A stretch of DNA of 11,806 nucleotides from JBBSQE01 sp038258095 (GTDB lineage: Bacteria > Actinomycetota > Thermoleophilia > Solirubrobacterales > 70-9). Each line of letters begins with the position of its first letter. Position 1 is the first letter of the stretch. Positions 1 through 6,853 of the stretch are shown here, piece after piece. The DNA is taken from contig JBBSQE010000090.1 in assembly GCA_038258095.1 (NCBI GenBank), positions 1-11,806 of the forward strand. The letters run 5' to 3'. Made by a program: the position numbers and the translations under genes. The notes below the pieces were generated by a model. That model was not told the DNA's origin, made no database searches, and saw nothing but the letters and a program-made list of their open reading frames with translations.

Positions 1-83
1 CCCCGCCGCCCAGCTTCGCGCCCACCACCTCACGCGGCTGAGGGCCACGGGGCGGACCCCCGGCCGGGCGCCGAACTCCCCCC

Positions 84-107
84 TGGGGGCCGCGGGGGGG
101 GCCGGGG
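84..107 (+). other. G-run tract with quadruplex or hairpin potential
   Basis: Runs of five, eight and four guanines lie within 24 bases. They are preceded by a C-run (79-83) that can pair with the first G-run. The tract sits in the frame of the left-edge gene, where it would encode Gly/Ala-rich sequence (GAAGGAGATAG). Such tracts are prone to sequencing indels, so the frame upstream of base 110 should be treated with caution. No function is inferred. Confidence 0.35.
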
Positions 108-142
108 CCACCGCCGGACCAGCCCTCGCCCCCGTCGCCCTC

Positions 143-838
143 GTGGCGGTTCTCCTGCTCGTGGTGTTGATCGTCTTCATGATCGCCGACTCGAAGTCCG
201 AGGAGGCGTTCTTCGAGATTTACGCGAAGCAGCGAGACATGCTGCTGCGCTCGGAGAAGACGCGGCTGGCGCCGGTCACCCCGCTGCTCGCCAAGGGCGA
301 CGACCGCTACGCCGAGCGCACCCTCGAGGGATCCCTTGACGAGAGCTGCCCCGGAACGCTGGCGCTCTTCACCTACGAGGAGGAGTCGACGGACTCAGAC
401 GGCAACAGGCAGACCAGCTACTACCGCTACACCGTGACCATGACCGACATCCCCGAGTGCGCCGATCTCGTCCCCAAGCTGCGCTGCCACCGCAAGGTCG
501 GATTCCGCGCGCTCCAGGGCCTCGAGGACAAGTTCCGAAAGGACGAGCGCGTCGAGCTCGAGTCGGAAGCGCTCGCCAAGCGCTACGAGATCTTCGCCGA
601 CCAGGCGGTCGACGAGGTGTGGCTGCGCCGCCTCTTCTCCCCCAGCTTCATCGTCTGGCTCACCGAGCAGGCGCCGGACAAGTTCGCCTTCGAGACGGTG
701 CGCGGGTCCCTCGTCTGCTTCGTGAACGGCCATAAGGACAGCGCGGCCGAGCTCGATGCCATGCGATCGGCGGGAGCCGCGGTTACGCAGCGCCTCCGCG
801 AGGAGGCGGGACAGACGACCGCACCGGCTTCCCTATAG
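143..838 (+). CDS. Membrane-anchored protein of unknown function, possibly 5'-truncated
   Basis: The product starts with a hydrophobic helix (AVLLLVVLIVFMIA, residues 2-15), followed by a charged soluble domain of about 210 residues with four cysteines. This predicts a single N-terminal anchor with a soluble body. I do not recognise the family. The C-terminal half has a block reading RYEIFADQ, then LFSPSFIVWL, then FAFETVRG, loosely like the core of DUF3137-type membrane proteins; this resemblance is weak and from memory. The GTG at 143 has no purine-rich ribosome binding site before it, and the frame stays open without a stop to base 2. The hydrophobic run also continues upstream (LAPVALV), so the true start may lie outside the window or in the G/C-tract region. 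The 3' end (TAG) overlaps the convergent membrane-protein gene by 56 bases. That a gene is present is fairly sure; its start and function are not. Confidence 0.7.
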   Translation: MAVLLLVVLIVFMIADSKSEEAFFEIYAKQRDMLLRSEKTRLAPVTPLLAKGDDRYAERTLEGSLDESCPGTLALFTYEEESTDSDGNRQTSYYRYTVTMTDIPECADLVPKLRCHRKVGFRALQGLEDKFRKDERVELESEALAKRYEIFADQAVDEVWLRRLFSPSFIVWLTEQAPDKFAFETVRGSLVCFVNGHKDSAAELDAMRSAGAAVTQRLREEAGQTTAPASL

Positions 839-1469
839 CGAACCCGACGGCCAGCGCCCAGACGAGAAAGCCCAGGGTCCCGATCAGGTTCACGGTCCCG
901 GAGGGCTCGAAGGCGCCGCTGTTAGTGCAGATCGTTGCGCTCTCGACGACCTCGTAGGCGGCGTACACGACACTCACCGTCCCGACCCAGCGGGGAAGCA
1001 CGCCGTAGCGGAGCGCGGCGATCGCGGTTGCGGCCGCGAGCGTGAAGACCACGCCCACCGCGACGGGCGGATAGAACCGGCCGACGTCGAGAATCGTGAG
1101 AGCCGTCGACGCCTGCATGTCTTCGGCGTGAAGCGAAAGGCCGAGCGTGACCAGTGTGAAGAGGCTCCCGAGACCGATCAGCACGATGCCGGCGCCGTAG
1201 GCGGAGTCGGCAAGCCAGTAAGCCGCCTGGCCGAGGCGGTGTCGAAGAGCCGAGAGAAAGATCAGGAACGGCACCGTCGCCACGACGACGAGGAACGCCG
1301 ACGCCACCAGGCCGTCGCGGTGATCCACGAAATACCCCCGGACGTCGGCGGCGCTCGCATCGGCCCCGGGGATCTCTGGAACGACTGCGCCCGCGGCGAT
1401 GAAGAGCACCGCAAATGCAGCCGCGGCCAACAAGCCGATGCGTGTCGAGTCCTGATCCTCCATCTGCAT
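783..1469 (-). CDS. Six-helix integral membrane protein, uncharacterised
   Basis: The 228-residue product has hydrophobic segments at roughly residues 11-29, 53-75, 87-112, 133-155, 160-180 and 194-213, so six membrane helices are predicted. A short polar region (ADASAADVRGYFVDHRDGL, about residues 38-54) lies between helices 1 and 2. This layout (helix, Asp/Ala-rich loop with YF.DHRDGL, then helix) is common in uncharacterised actinobacterial membrane proteins of the DUF4386-like kind; the assignment is by resemblance only. There are two in-frame ATGs (residues 1 and 3). The first is preferred because a GAGAGGG sequence lies about 5 bases upstream. The gene follows tadC on the same strand after 36 bases, so it could be the last gene of the Tad unit, but nothing in the protein links it to pili. 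It stops with TAA and overlaps the convergent gene by 56 bases. Confidence 0.8.
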   Translation of the reverse strand: MQMEDQDSTRIGLLAAAAFAVLFIAAGAVVPEIPGADASAADVRGYFVDHRDGLVASAFLVVVATVPFLIFLSALRHRLGQAAYWLADSAYGAGIVLIGLGSLFTLVTLGLSLHAEDMQASTALTILDVGRFYPPVAVGVVFTLAAATAIAALRYGVLPRWVGTVSVVYAAYEVVESATICTNSGAFEPSGTVNLIGTLGFLVWALAVGFAIGKPVRSSVPPPRGGAA

Positions 1470-1505
1470 CCGGACCCTCTCATGAAACGTGGAACTGTCA
1501 AGTCC

Positions 1506-2330
1506 TCAGAAGCCGGCGAGCAACTGGTCGGAGTTCGCAATCAGACCGGCGACGATCATCAGCAGCACCGACGGGACCAGGACGAGCGCGACCACGAGCT
1601 GGATCTTCGGCGCAGCGCGGGCGGCGCGCTCCTCGACCACGCGGCGTTGCTGGATGCGGAGCGCGCTTGCCTGGCGGCGGAGCTGATCTGCGAGTGGGGA
1701 GCCGAAGCGGCGCGAGCGCTCGATCGACGCGCACAGCGTCGCGAGCTCGGGGCCGGGAGCGCGGCGACGGAGAGCGGCGAGGGCGACGGTCGGCGGCGAG
1801 CCACAGGAGATATCCGCGACGGCGAGTCCCAGTTCCTGGGCCAGAGGCCCCTGTCCGGCTCCGGCGATCTCCGTGAATCCGGCCGCCGCGCTGCGGCCGG
1901 AGGCTGCGCTCACCGCGAGGAGGTCCAGCGCGTCCGGGAGCGCCGCCACGAGCGCGCGGTGGCGCTGCCTCGCCCGCCGTTCGAGCAATGCGTCGGGCGC
2001 GAGAAAGCCGCAGACCGGCATGCCGAGGGCCACCAGCAGCCCGAACCTGCCGGGGGCGGCGGGGACGGCAGCGAGGGCGGCGATGCCACCCAGGCAGGCG
2101 GTCCCCGCCTTCGCGATGAGCACCGACCCGAAAGTGACCTGGCCCTCCATCCCGGCCCGCGCGAGCTTCCCGGGGATGCCGAGGCGGAGGGCGGTCACAC
2201 CCGCGCGCCGGCCGCGCAACAGGGCCGGCCCGAGGCGCCTGCCCCCTGGGACCCGGTCGCTCAGCACCTCCGCCAATGCGGCGAAGAAGAGAAGTGCGGC
2301 AAGCGCCGCCAGCAGCCCCGCGCCGCTCAT
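1506..2330 (-). CDS. tadC: TadC-type inner-membrane platform protein of a Tad (Flp pilus) system
   Basis: The 274-residue product is a type II/IV secretion platform protein of the T2SSF (GspF) family. The N-terminal helix is at about residues 5-22, and two further hydrophobic segments lie at 70-92 and 95-112. The T2SSF domain spans about 131-258 and begins with LPDALDLLAVSAASGRS, a typical TadC signature; the last helix is at about 244-266. In characterised Tad systems TadB and TadC form the inner-membrane platform that couples the TadA motor to pilin insertion. The frame is open well upstream, but the start is set at the ATG at 2330 because it overlaps the tadB stop by four bases (ATGA), matching the other junctions in the unit. 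A longer version would run through tadB in another frame and read as Arg/Pro-rich nonsense. The assignment between TadC and TadB rests on order and on the LPDALDLLA motif. Confidence 0.88.
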   Translation of the reverse strand: MSGAGLLAALAALLFFAALAEVLSDRVPGGRRLGPALLRGRRAGVTALRLGIPGKLARAGMEGQVTFGSVLIAKAGTACLGGIAALAAVPAAPGRFGLLVALGMPVCGFLAPDALLERRARQRHRALVAALPDALDLLAVSAASGRSAAAGFTEIAGAGQGPLAQELGLAVADISCGSPPTVALAALRRRAPGPELATLCASIERSRRFGSPLADQLRRQASALRIQQRRVVEERAARAAPKIQLVVALVLVPSVLLMIVAGLIANSDQLLAGF

Positions 2331-3178
2331 CCGTCGATCCTCGAGAGGCGCCGGATGGCGATGAAACCGACGATCTGGAACACCGCGGCAAGGCAGAGGA
2401 GGACCGTCGCGGGGCCGGAGCTGAGCAGGCGATCCGCGAAGCCCGGCTGGATGAGCTCGGCGAACAGCGCGGCCCCCGACGGCATGGCGACGACGAGCAG
2501 GCCCGTGAAGCGCGCTTGGGCGGTTGCGGCTCGGGCGTCTTCGGTCACCCGATCGCGCTCCGCCGCGCCTTCGGAGAAGCGGCGGAGGAGCGAGGCGAGG
2601 TCGCCGCCGGCGAGACGCTGGCTCAAGAGCGCCGTGACGAGCGCGTCGAGGCGATCCGACTGCAGGCGGGCGCGGAGAGCTTCGAGGCAATCCTTGGTCG
2701 GAGCGCCAAGGTCGAGCTCGGCGCCGAGCGCGGAGAGCTCGGCCGCTGCCGGCCCGTCCAGCGAGGTGGCGGCCGCGCCCAGCGACGCGCGCAGCGAGCG
2801 GCCGGCCGTAAGCGAATCGGCGATTGCCGCGGAGATGTCCGGCACCGCCCGTTCGACGGCCCGGCGATAGCGGCTCCTGCTCCGTGAGACCGCCGAAGCC
2901 GCGAGCGCGGGGCCCGCCACCGCGAGCGGTAGAGCCAGGGCGGGGCCGGCGACGAACCAGCCCCCGATCACTGCGATGACGGCGCCTAGTGCAGCCAGGC
3001 GGCGGCGCTCGAGCGTTGATGGCGTGTGACCCTCCCGCCCGACGCGCAGCAGCGGGTCGACCGAAGCTTGCAGCCAGGCGGCGGCGGCAGGCGTCGCGAG
3101 GAGCGCCTCGCGCGCCGCGAGCGCGACGAGACCGCCGGCCAGGGCGCCGAGCACCAGAGGCAGTGCTCCAGCGCTCAT
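2327..3178 (-). CDS. tadB: TadB-type inner-membrane platform protein of a Tad system
   Basis: The 283-residue product has an N-terminal helix (about 5-22), a charged cytoplasmic stretch (41-60), a pair of hydrophobic segments (61-98), then a T2SSF domain. That domain starts at about residue 112 (AVPDISAAIADSLTAGRSL) and runs to about 245, followed by a last membrane helix (about 256-276). This is the usual TadB plan: two N-terminal helices, a cytoplasmic four-helix T2SSF domain and two C-terminal helices. The segment LSQRLAGGDLASLLRRFSE matches the conserved second half of T2SSF domains. It lies between tadA and tadC, overlapping each by four bases (ATGA), which points to translational coupling and stoichiometric assembly. 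Length is normal or slightly short for TadB. Confidence in the family is high. Confidence 0.9.
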   Translation of the reverse strand: MSAGALPLVLGALAGGLVALAAREALLATPAAAAWLQASVDPLLRVGREGHTPSTLERRRLAALGAVIAVIGGWFVAGPALALPLAVAGPALAASAVSRSRSRYRRAVERAVPDISAAIADSLTAGRSLRASLGAAATSLDGPAAAELSALGAELDLGAPTKDCLEALRARLQSDRLDALVTALLSQRLAGGDLASLLRRFSEGAAERDRVTEDARAATAQARFTGLLVVAMPSGAALFAELIQPGFADRLLSSGPATVLLCLAAVFQIVGFIAIRRLSRIDG

Positions 3179-4263
3179 GTGTCGGTTATCTCCGTCACCC
3201 GCCTCGACCCGTCGCCGAACCGTTCGAGATGGACGAGGACGTCGATTCCACGCTCGAGCTGCTCGCGGATCGCCTCGTGTGGCAGCCCGACACCCGCCAT
3301 CAGCGCAAGCATCTCCAGGCGCCGGAGAGCGTCGGTTGCCGAGTTCGCGTGAACGGTCGACAGCGCACCTTCGTGCCCCGTGTTCAGCGCCGTCAGCAGA
3401 TCGAGGGCCTCCGGTCCCCGCACTTCGCCGATTACGATCCGGTCCGGCCTCATCCGGAGCGCATTCCGGAGCAGGTCCCGGATCGACACTTCGCCCCTGC
3501 CCTCCACGCTCGGCGGCCGGCTCTCCAGGCGCACGACGTGCGGCTGTTGCAGGCGGAGCTCAGCGGCGTCTTCGATCGTCACCACCCTCTCGCCCGGCGG
3601 GATGAAACTCGAGAGTGCGTTCAACAGGGTCGTCTTGCCCGAGCCGGTGCCTCCGCTGATGAGAATGCTGCGGTGCTGTGCGACCGCGTCGCGCAGGGCA
3701 TCGCGGGCGCCGGCGCTCAGCGTCCCCATCCCCACCAGTTCGTCCGGCCCGGGTCTCGCTGCCGCGAAGCGACGAATCGACACGGCCGGTCCGTCGACCG
3801 CGAGCGGCGGGATGACGACATTGACACGGGAGCCGTCCGCAAGGCGAGCATCAACCATCGGGCTCAACTCGTCGACGCGGCGTCCGAGCGGCGCGAGGAT
3901 CCGCTCGATCGCGTTCCTGAGTTGCTCCTCGTCTGAGAAGCGCACGGGCACCTGCTCGATGCGTCCACGCCGCTCAACAAAGACGCAATCGTGCCCATTC
4001 ACCATCACCTCCTCGACGCGCGGGTCCGACAATAGGTCCTCGAGCGGTCCGAGGCCCACCGTGTCGCGCAGGATTCGCGAAGTGAGTTGGCGCCGATCGG
4101 CCTCACAGAGCACCCCGGCATCCGCGTCGACCAGCTCGGCGACCGCCACCTCGAGCGTCGTCTGGTCCTCCCCGCCGGCCGCGGCCGCCGCGCGGCGGCG
4201 CTCGACCAGCCGACCGCGGAGGATCGTCGTCAGCTCCTCGAGATCACGCTCATGCGCAGCCAC
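3175..4263 (-). CDS. tadA: TadA/CpaF secretion ATPase of a Tad (Flp pilus) system
   Basis: The 362-residue product is a cytoplasmic hexameric AAA-like ATPase of the VirB11/PilT superfamily that powers pilus assembly. Visible motifs are: an N-terminal helical region (1-70); the CpaF-type entry GLGPLEDLLSDPRVEEVMVNG (71-90); Walker A GGTGSGKT (204-211); the Asp box VTIEDAAEL (228-236); Walker B-type DRIVIGEVRG (274-283); and the His box GHEGALSTVHANS (297-309). All catalytic motifs are intact. The start is a GTG one base after the cpaB stop, with no better ATG nearby. The gene overlaps tadB by four bases. The protein is a little shorter than the TadA/CpaF proteins of proteobacteria, which usually have a longer N-terminal region. 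In many Tad loci tadZ/cpaE precedes tadA; here CpaB comes directly before it. Confidence 0.95.
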   Translation of the reverse strand: MAAHERDLEELTTILRGRLVERRRAAAAAGGEDQTTLEVAVAELVDADAGVLCEADRRQLTSRILRDTVGLGPLEDLLSDPRVEEVMVNGHDCVFVERRGRIEQVPVRFSDEEQLRNAIERILAPLGRRVDELSPMVDARLADGSRVNVVIPPLAVDGPAVSIRRFAAARPGPDELVGMGTLSAGARDALRDAVAQHRSILISGGTGSGKTTLLNALSSFIPPGERVVTIEDAAELRLQQPHVVRLESRPPSVEGRGEVSIRDLLRNALRMRPDRIVIGEVRGPEALDLLTALNTGHEGALSTVHANSATDALRRLEMLALMAGVGLPHEAIREQLERGIDVLVHLERFGDGSRRVTEITDT

Positions 4264-4264
4264 G

Positions 4265-4909
4265 TCAGCTTGAAGCGGGAATCAGGGTCACCTGGCGCGC
4301 GAAGTTCTGCGCCGCGATCAATCGCAGGGCCTGCGGCCGAAAGAGGCCGAGCGTCGCAGTTGAGGTGGCGCTGGGACCCGGGCCGCCGGCTCCGGCCGTG
4401 ATGCCCAGAAGCGGAACCCCTTCCGCAGCGACATAGGTGCGCCCATGGCCTGCGCCCTGGGGTTCGGTCGTCACGACGACGTCGACGAGGGATCCGGCGA
4501 TGGACGGGAGGGAATCGGCGCCACTGACGGCGATCTCGACCGGTTGCCTTCCATCGCGGAGATTTCCGGAGCGACCCTCGGGCTCGGGAGGACGGAGCTG
4601 CTGAGCCAGGACATAGGAGCCGGCCGGCACATCGGCCTGCGGCTCGAGACCCAGCGCCGTCGATGGGTCCGCGAGCGTCCCCGGCGGCACGAAGCGGATC
4701 GGGATGCGCCGCACCTCCAGCGATCCCTCGATGTCGCCGGGTCCGAGGGCCCCGCCCCTGTCAAGCGCCCGCTTCGCGACCACGGCGGGCCGCAGCGGCC
4801 CGAACCCGCGCGCAATGCTCGAGCCGTAGCCGTTCGCGAGCGCTGCCGCAGCAACGGCCGTCACGAGAGCCATCACGGCGAACATCACGGCGCGGCCGCG
4901 ACGGCTCAT
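4265..4909 (-). CDS. CpaB/RcpC-like SAF-domain pilus assembly protein
   Basis: The 214-residue product has an N-terminal membrane helix or uncleaved signal (residues 8-25 after MSRRGR). A SAF domain covers about 41-105, with PAVVAKRALDRGGALGPGDI opening it, IPIRFVPPGTLADP in the middle, and VPAGSYVLAQQL closing it. After a Pro/Glu-rich spacer comes a second half containing GSLVDVVVTTEP (139-150), the segment typical of the RcpC/CpaB domain, and a closing ARQVTLIP strand. CpaB proteins act outside the membrane with the Tad secretin or cell-wall channel. In monoderm actinobacteria, which lack a secretin, CpaB-like proteins still accompany tadA; this is family knowledge. The start overlaps the stop of the histidine kinase by four bases (ATGA), and the stop is one base before the tadA GTG. 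The protein is shorter than typical CpaB (about 250-300). CpaB-like is likely but the sequence is divergent. Confidence 0.8.
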   Translation of the reverse strand: MSRRGRAVMFAVMALVTAVAAAALANGYGSSIARGFGPLRPAVVAKRALDRGGALGPGDIEGSLEVRRIPIRFVPPGTLADPSTALGLEPQADVPAGSYVLAQQLRPPEPEGRSGNLRDGRQPVEIAVSGADSLPSIAGSLVDVVVTTEPQGAGHGRTYVAAEGVPLLGITAGAGGPGPSATSTATLGLFRPQALRLIAAQNFARQVTLIPASS

Positions 4910-5550
4910 GCGAGGGGAAGCTCCAGCATCGCGACGGCGCCCTGATCGGAGCGCTGAAGGGCGAAGCGACCTCCGTGGTCGCTCGCGACGTTTCGTACGA
5001 CGTTCAGCCCGTGCCCATGCCTGAGGCTCCGGCGGCGCGGCCTGTCCGGCCCTCCGTCATCGACGACCGCCACCCGCAGCCGCCCGTTCGTGACGCTGCC
5101 GGCGATGGTGATCTTGGAACCGCCGTGCTCGATGGCGTTGGCGAGAAGGTTGTCGAGCGCGGCGGCCAACGCCAGCCGGTCACCGGTCACCAGTGCCGGG
5201 CCACCCATCCAGCGCGTCCTGACCTCGGCCCCACGGACCGCAGCGCGGCCGCGACAGCGTGATACCGCCGACTCGAGGAGCTCCCGGCAGCGCACGGGCC
5301 CCGGCTCGGGGCGGGAGCCGGTGCCGTTCACCTCACGATCGAGGGACTCGAGAGCTGCGAGGGCGAGCTCCATCGATCCGGGCGCCGATCGCACGAGTGC
5401 CATGGCCTGCAGCGGCCGCCGCAGCTCGTGCAGCCCCCGGTTCAGCGTGGTGCGCCGCCGCCCCTTCTGCACCCACTGCCCGGCGACCGCGAGGCCGAGC
5501 GAAGCCGAGAGCGGCCAGCCGGCGGCCACGATGTCGGTCGGGACCCACAT
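4906..5550 (-). CDS. Compact sensor-less histidine kinase
   Basis: The 214-residue product has one hydrophobic segment (about 7-26), then a HisKA-type helix with the H box GLHELRRPLQAM (phospho-acceptor His41). An HATPase domain follows, with the N box LDNLLANAIEHGG (132-144), a G1 box VVDDGGPD (162-169) and the G2 box GHGLNVV (179-185). No extracytoplasmic loop, PAS, GAF or HAMP domain fits in the remaining length, so the kinase has no recognisable sensor. The G1 box keeps D-x-G but has Pro where the second Gly is usual. The start is set at the ATG at 5550, whose A is shared with the TGA of the response-regulator gene (TGATG), making coupling likely. The frame is open for another 45 codons upstream, but that stretch lies inside the regulator gene and reads as Arg/Pro-rich sequence. 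It is probably the cognate kinase of the upstream regulator and is followed directly by cpaB. Confidence 0.85.
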   Translation of the reverse strand: MWVPTDIVAAGWPLSASLGLAVAGQWVQKGRRRTTLNRGLHELRRPLQAMALVRSAPGSMELALAALESLDREVNGTGSRPEPGPVRCRELLESAVSRCRGRAAVRGAEVRTRWMGGPALVTGDRLALAAALDNLLANAIEHGGSKITIAGSVTNGRLRVAVVDDGGPDRPRRRSLRHGHGLNVVRNVASDHGGRFALQRSDQGAVAMLELPLA

Positions 5551-6263
5551 CAGCCGTCGACCAGCCGGTAGCCGATGCCCCAGCAGTTGACGACGAACCG
5601 CAGGCTCTCGGGATCGAGCTTTCGACGTAGCCGGCTCGCGTGCGAGTCGAGGGTCCGGGTGTGGCCCAGTGAGCGGTAACCCCATACCTCTCGGAGCAGC
5701 TCCTCCTTTGAGAAGACCCTCGTCGGATCCGCCGCCAGGGCCCGCAGGAGGGAGAACTCCTTGTTCGACAGGGTGACCGCACGCTCGCCGACCCGCACCC
5801 GCCGCTCCGCCGGGTCGATGACCAGCTCTCCGATCCGCGCCGGGCCCTCGCGCCGCACCGAGCGCCGCCGGAGGACCGCTTCGATCCGAGCCCGGAGCTC
5901 CGGGTAGTGCACCGGCTTGACGAGGTAGTCGTCCGCTCCCTCGACGATGCCGCGGACCCTGTGGGTGTCCGCTCCCCGGCCGCTCAGCACGATCACCGGC
6001 AGCTCGGCGTCGAAGCGGGCGTCCACCCCGCCCGCATCGCGGATCTCTCGCAGGACGTCGAGCCCGGACGCATCCGGCAGCCCCAGGTCGAGGATCAGCA
6101 TGTCTGGATGGCGGAACCGGCAGAGCCGGAGTGCGTCCGCGGCGGTCGGCGCCGGCATCGCCTCGTAGCGATCGGCCGTCAGGTGATCGCAGAGGAGCTC
6201 GAGGGTCGCCCGGTCGTCCTCACAGACGACGACGGTGGCGAGGTCTCGGCGGTCGGGAAGCAT
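5550..6263 (-). CDS. OmpR/PhoB-type two-component response regulator
   Basis: The 237-residue product has a receiver domain (about 10-133) with the acidic pair E15-D16 in VVVCEDD, phospho-acceptor Asp59 in MLILDLGLPD, Ser94 in IVLSG and Lys116 in YLVKPV. All are in the expected places, so the domain should be phosphorylatable. A short linker leads to a winged-helix DNA-binding domain (about 144-235). There TLSNKEFSLLRAL opens the domain, RTLDSHASRLRRKLD is the recognition helix and GIGYRL is the wing. It is a normal full-length member of the OmpR/PhoB family. The kinase start overlaps its stop by one base, and the Tad genes follow, so it is the likely first gene of the unit and a candidate regulator of it, including autoregulation. 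The ATG at 6263 has no strong ribosome binding site upstream; a slightly shorter start is possible. The target genes cannot be read from this sequence. Confidence 0.93.
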   Translation of the reverse strand: MLPDRRDLATVVVCEDDRATLELLCDHLTADRYEAMPAPTAADALRLCRFRHPDMLILDLGLPDASGLDVLREIRDAGGVDARFDAELPVIVLSGRGADTHRVRGIVEGADDYLVKPVHYPELRARIEAVLRRRSVRREGPARIGELVIDPAERRVRVGERAVTLSNKEFSLLRALAADPTRVFSKEELLREVWGYRSLGHTRTLDSHASRLRRKLDPESLRFVVNCWGIGYRLVDG

Positions 6264-6385
6264 GCTGGACTAAGGGAGCAGACGGCTCGCTCTCTCCCCC
6301 CGGGGTGCAAACCCTCGTTCAGGGCCACCCCCGCATGGGCACGTGGCTACGATCATCGGCATAGTGCGGTCGGTCCCGAGAGCCC
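6264..6385. promoter_or_regulatory. Divergent intergenic region
   Basis: This is the only substantial non-coding gap in the window. It separates the response-regulator unit (leftwards) from the 155-residue gene (rightwards), so it must hold promoters for both or be read through from one side. On the plus strand TACGAT (6348-6353) fits an actinobacterial -10 hexamer and is about 33 bases from the ATG at 6386, but I see no convincing -35 at the right distance. No clear minus-strand promoter is visible. The palindrome CCCCGGGG (6298-6305) lies in the middle. I see no repeated box that would mark binding sites for the regulator, no riboswitch and no small RNA gene. Confidence 0.35.
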
Positions 6386-6853
6386 ATGGAACGCAAGACG
6401 ACCCGTAGGGGAAATTACGAATCAGGCGCCGACTACGTACTCGAGTACGGCGAATTGCGCTTCGCCTTCAACGAGGAGGACTTCTCGCAGAGGGTCGAGC
6501 AGGCGGCAGTGAAGCTCGGGTTCGTCAATCAGGGTCTTTCGCGGGAGGAGATCGAAGACCTTCTCGATCTCGCCGTATCGGGTGAGATCGCCGAGCCCAA
6601 CTCCCCCCTCGGCGAGCACATCAACGAGAACTGGGAGGACCTCGTCGGTCCCTCCAACCGCAGCCTCGTCCACTGGATCCGCCGCCTCGTCTTCCGGGGC
6701 GCCTGGCTCGACCAGCGGGTCAAGGAGGGCGAGCTCGATGTCGTCTTCGACTCCGATTCGCAGTCCTTCGGCTACGTCCAGCCGGATCGCAGCTCCGAGC
6801 TCATCGAGCTCTCGCGCGAGCCGTCCTGGAAGCGCATCGCCTACCGGCGCTAG
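6386..6853 (+). CDS. Orphan 155-residue soluble protein, function unknown
   Basis: I do not recognise this protein. It is acidic, soluble and without signal or membrane segments. It has a short basic N-terminus (MERKTTRRGNY), then a predicted helical region (NEEDFSQRVEQAAVKLGF). Next comes LSREEIEDLLDLAV, an amphipathic helix, and a Trp-rich middle (ENWEDLVG, LVHWIRRLVFRGAWLD). The tail contains GELDVVFDSDSQSFGYV and ends basic (WKRIAYRR). Codon use looks the same as the neighbours, with no sign of recent transfer. The ATG has only a weak GAGAG close before it; no longer in-frame start is evident. The gene stands alone on the plus strand between two minus-strand units. Its stop TAG and the stop of the facing rho-like gene share the tetramer CTAG at 6850-6853. 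It could be a small regulatory or DNA-binding accessory protein, but nothing in the sequence proves that. Confidence 0.8.
   Translation: MERKTTRRGNYESGADYVLEYGELRFAFNEEDFSQRVEQAAVKLGFVNQGLSREEIEDLLDLAVSGEIAEPNSPLGEHINENWEDLVGPSNRSLVHWIRRLVFRGAWLDQRVKEGELDVVFDSDSQSFGYVQPDRSSELIELSREPSWKRIAYRR

Noticed and set aside
2331..2690. Upstream extension of tadC to give a 394-residue protein
   Set aside because: The added 120 residues are Arg/Pro-rich, lie inside tadB in another frame, and are unlike any T2SSF protein. The ATG at 2330 gives the usual four-base overlap.
756..2870. A 704-codon open frame on the plus strand
   Set aside because: It lies antisense to the membrane protein, tadC and part of tadB, which have clear families and helices. 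Its product is Arg/Glu/Ala-rich with no hydrophobic core or recognisable motif. Long antisense frames are expected in DNA this GC-rich.
5551..5685. Upstream extension of the histidine kinase by 45 residues
   Set aside because: The extra sequence is an Arg/Pro-rich out-of-frame reading of the regulator's DNA-binding domain. The ATG at 5550 overlaps the regulator stop (TGATG).
6264..6385. CRISPR, tRNA, riboswitch or transposon ends in the intergenic gap or elsewhere in the window
   Set aside because: No repeated spacer pattern, cloverleaf, transposase frame or terminal inverted repeats could be seen by eye. The gap is too short and has no conserved aptamer core that I recognise.
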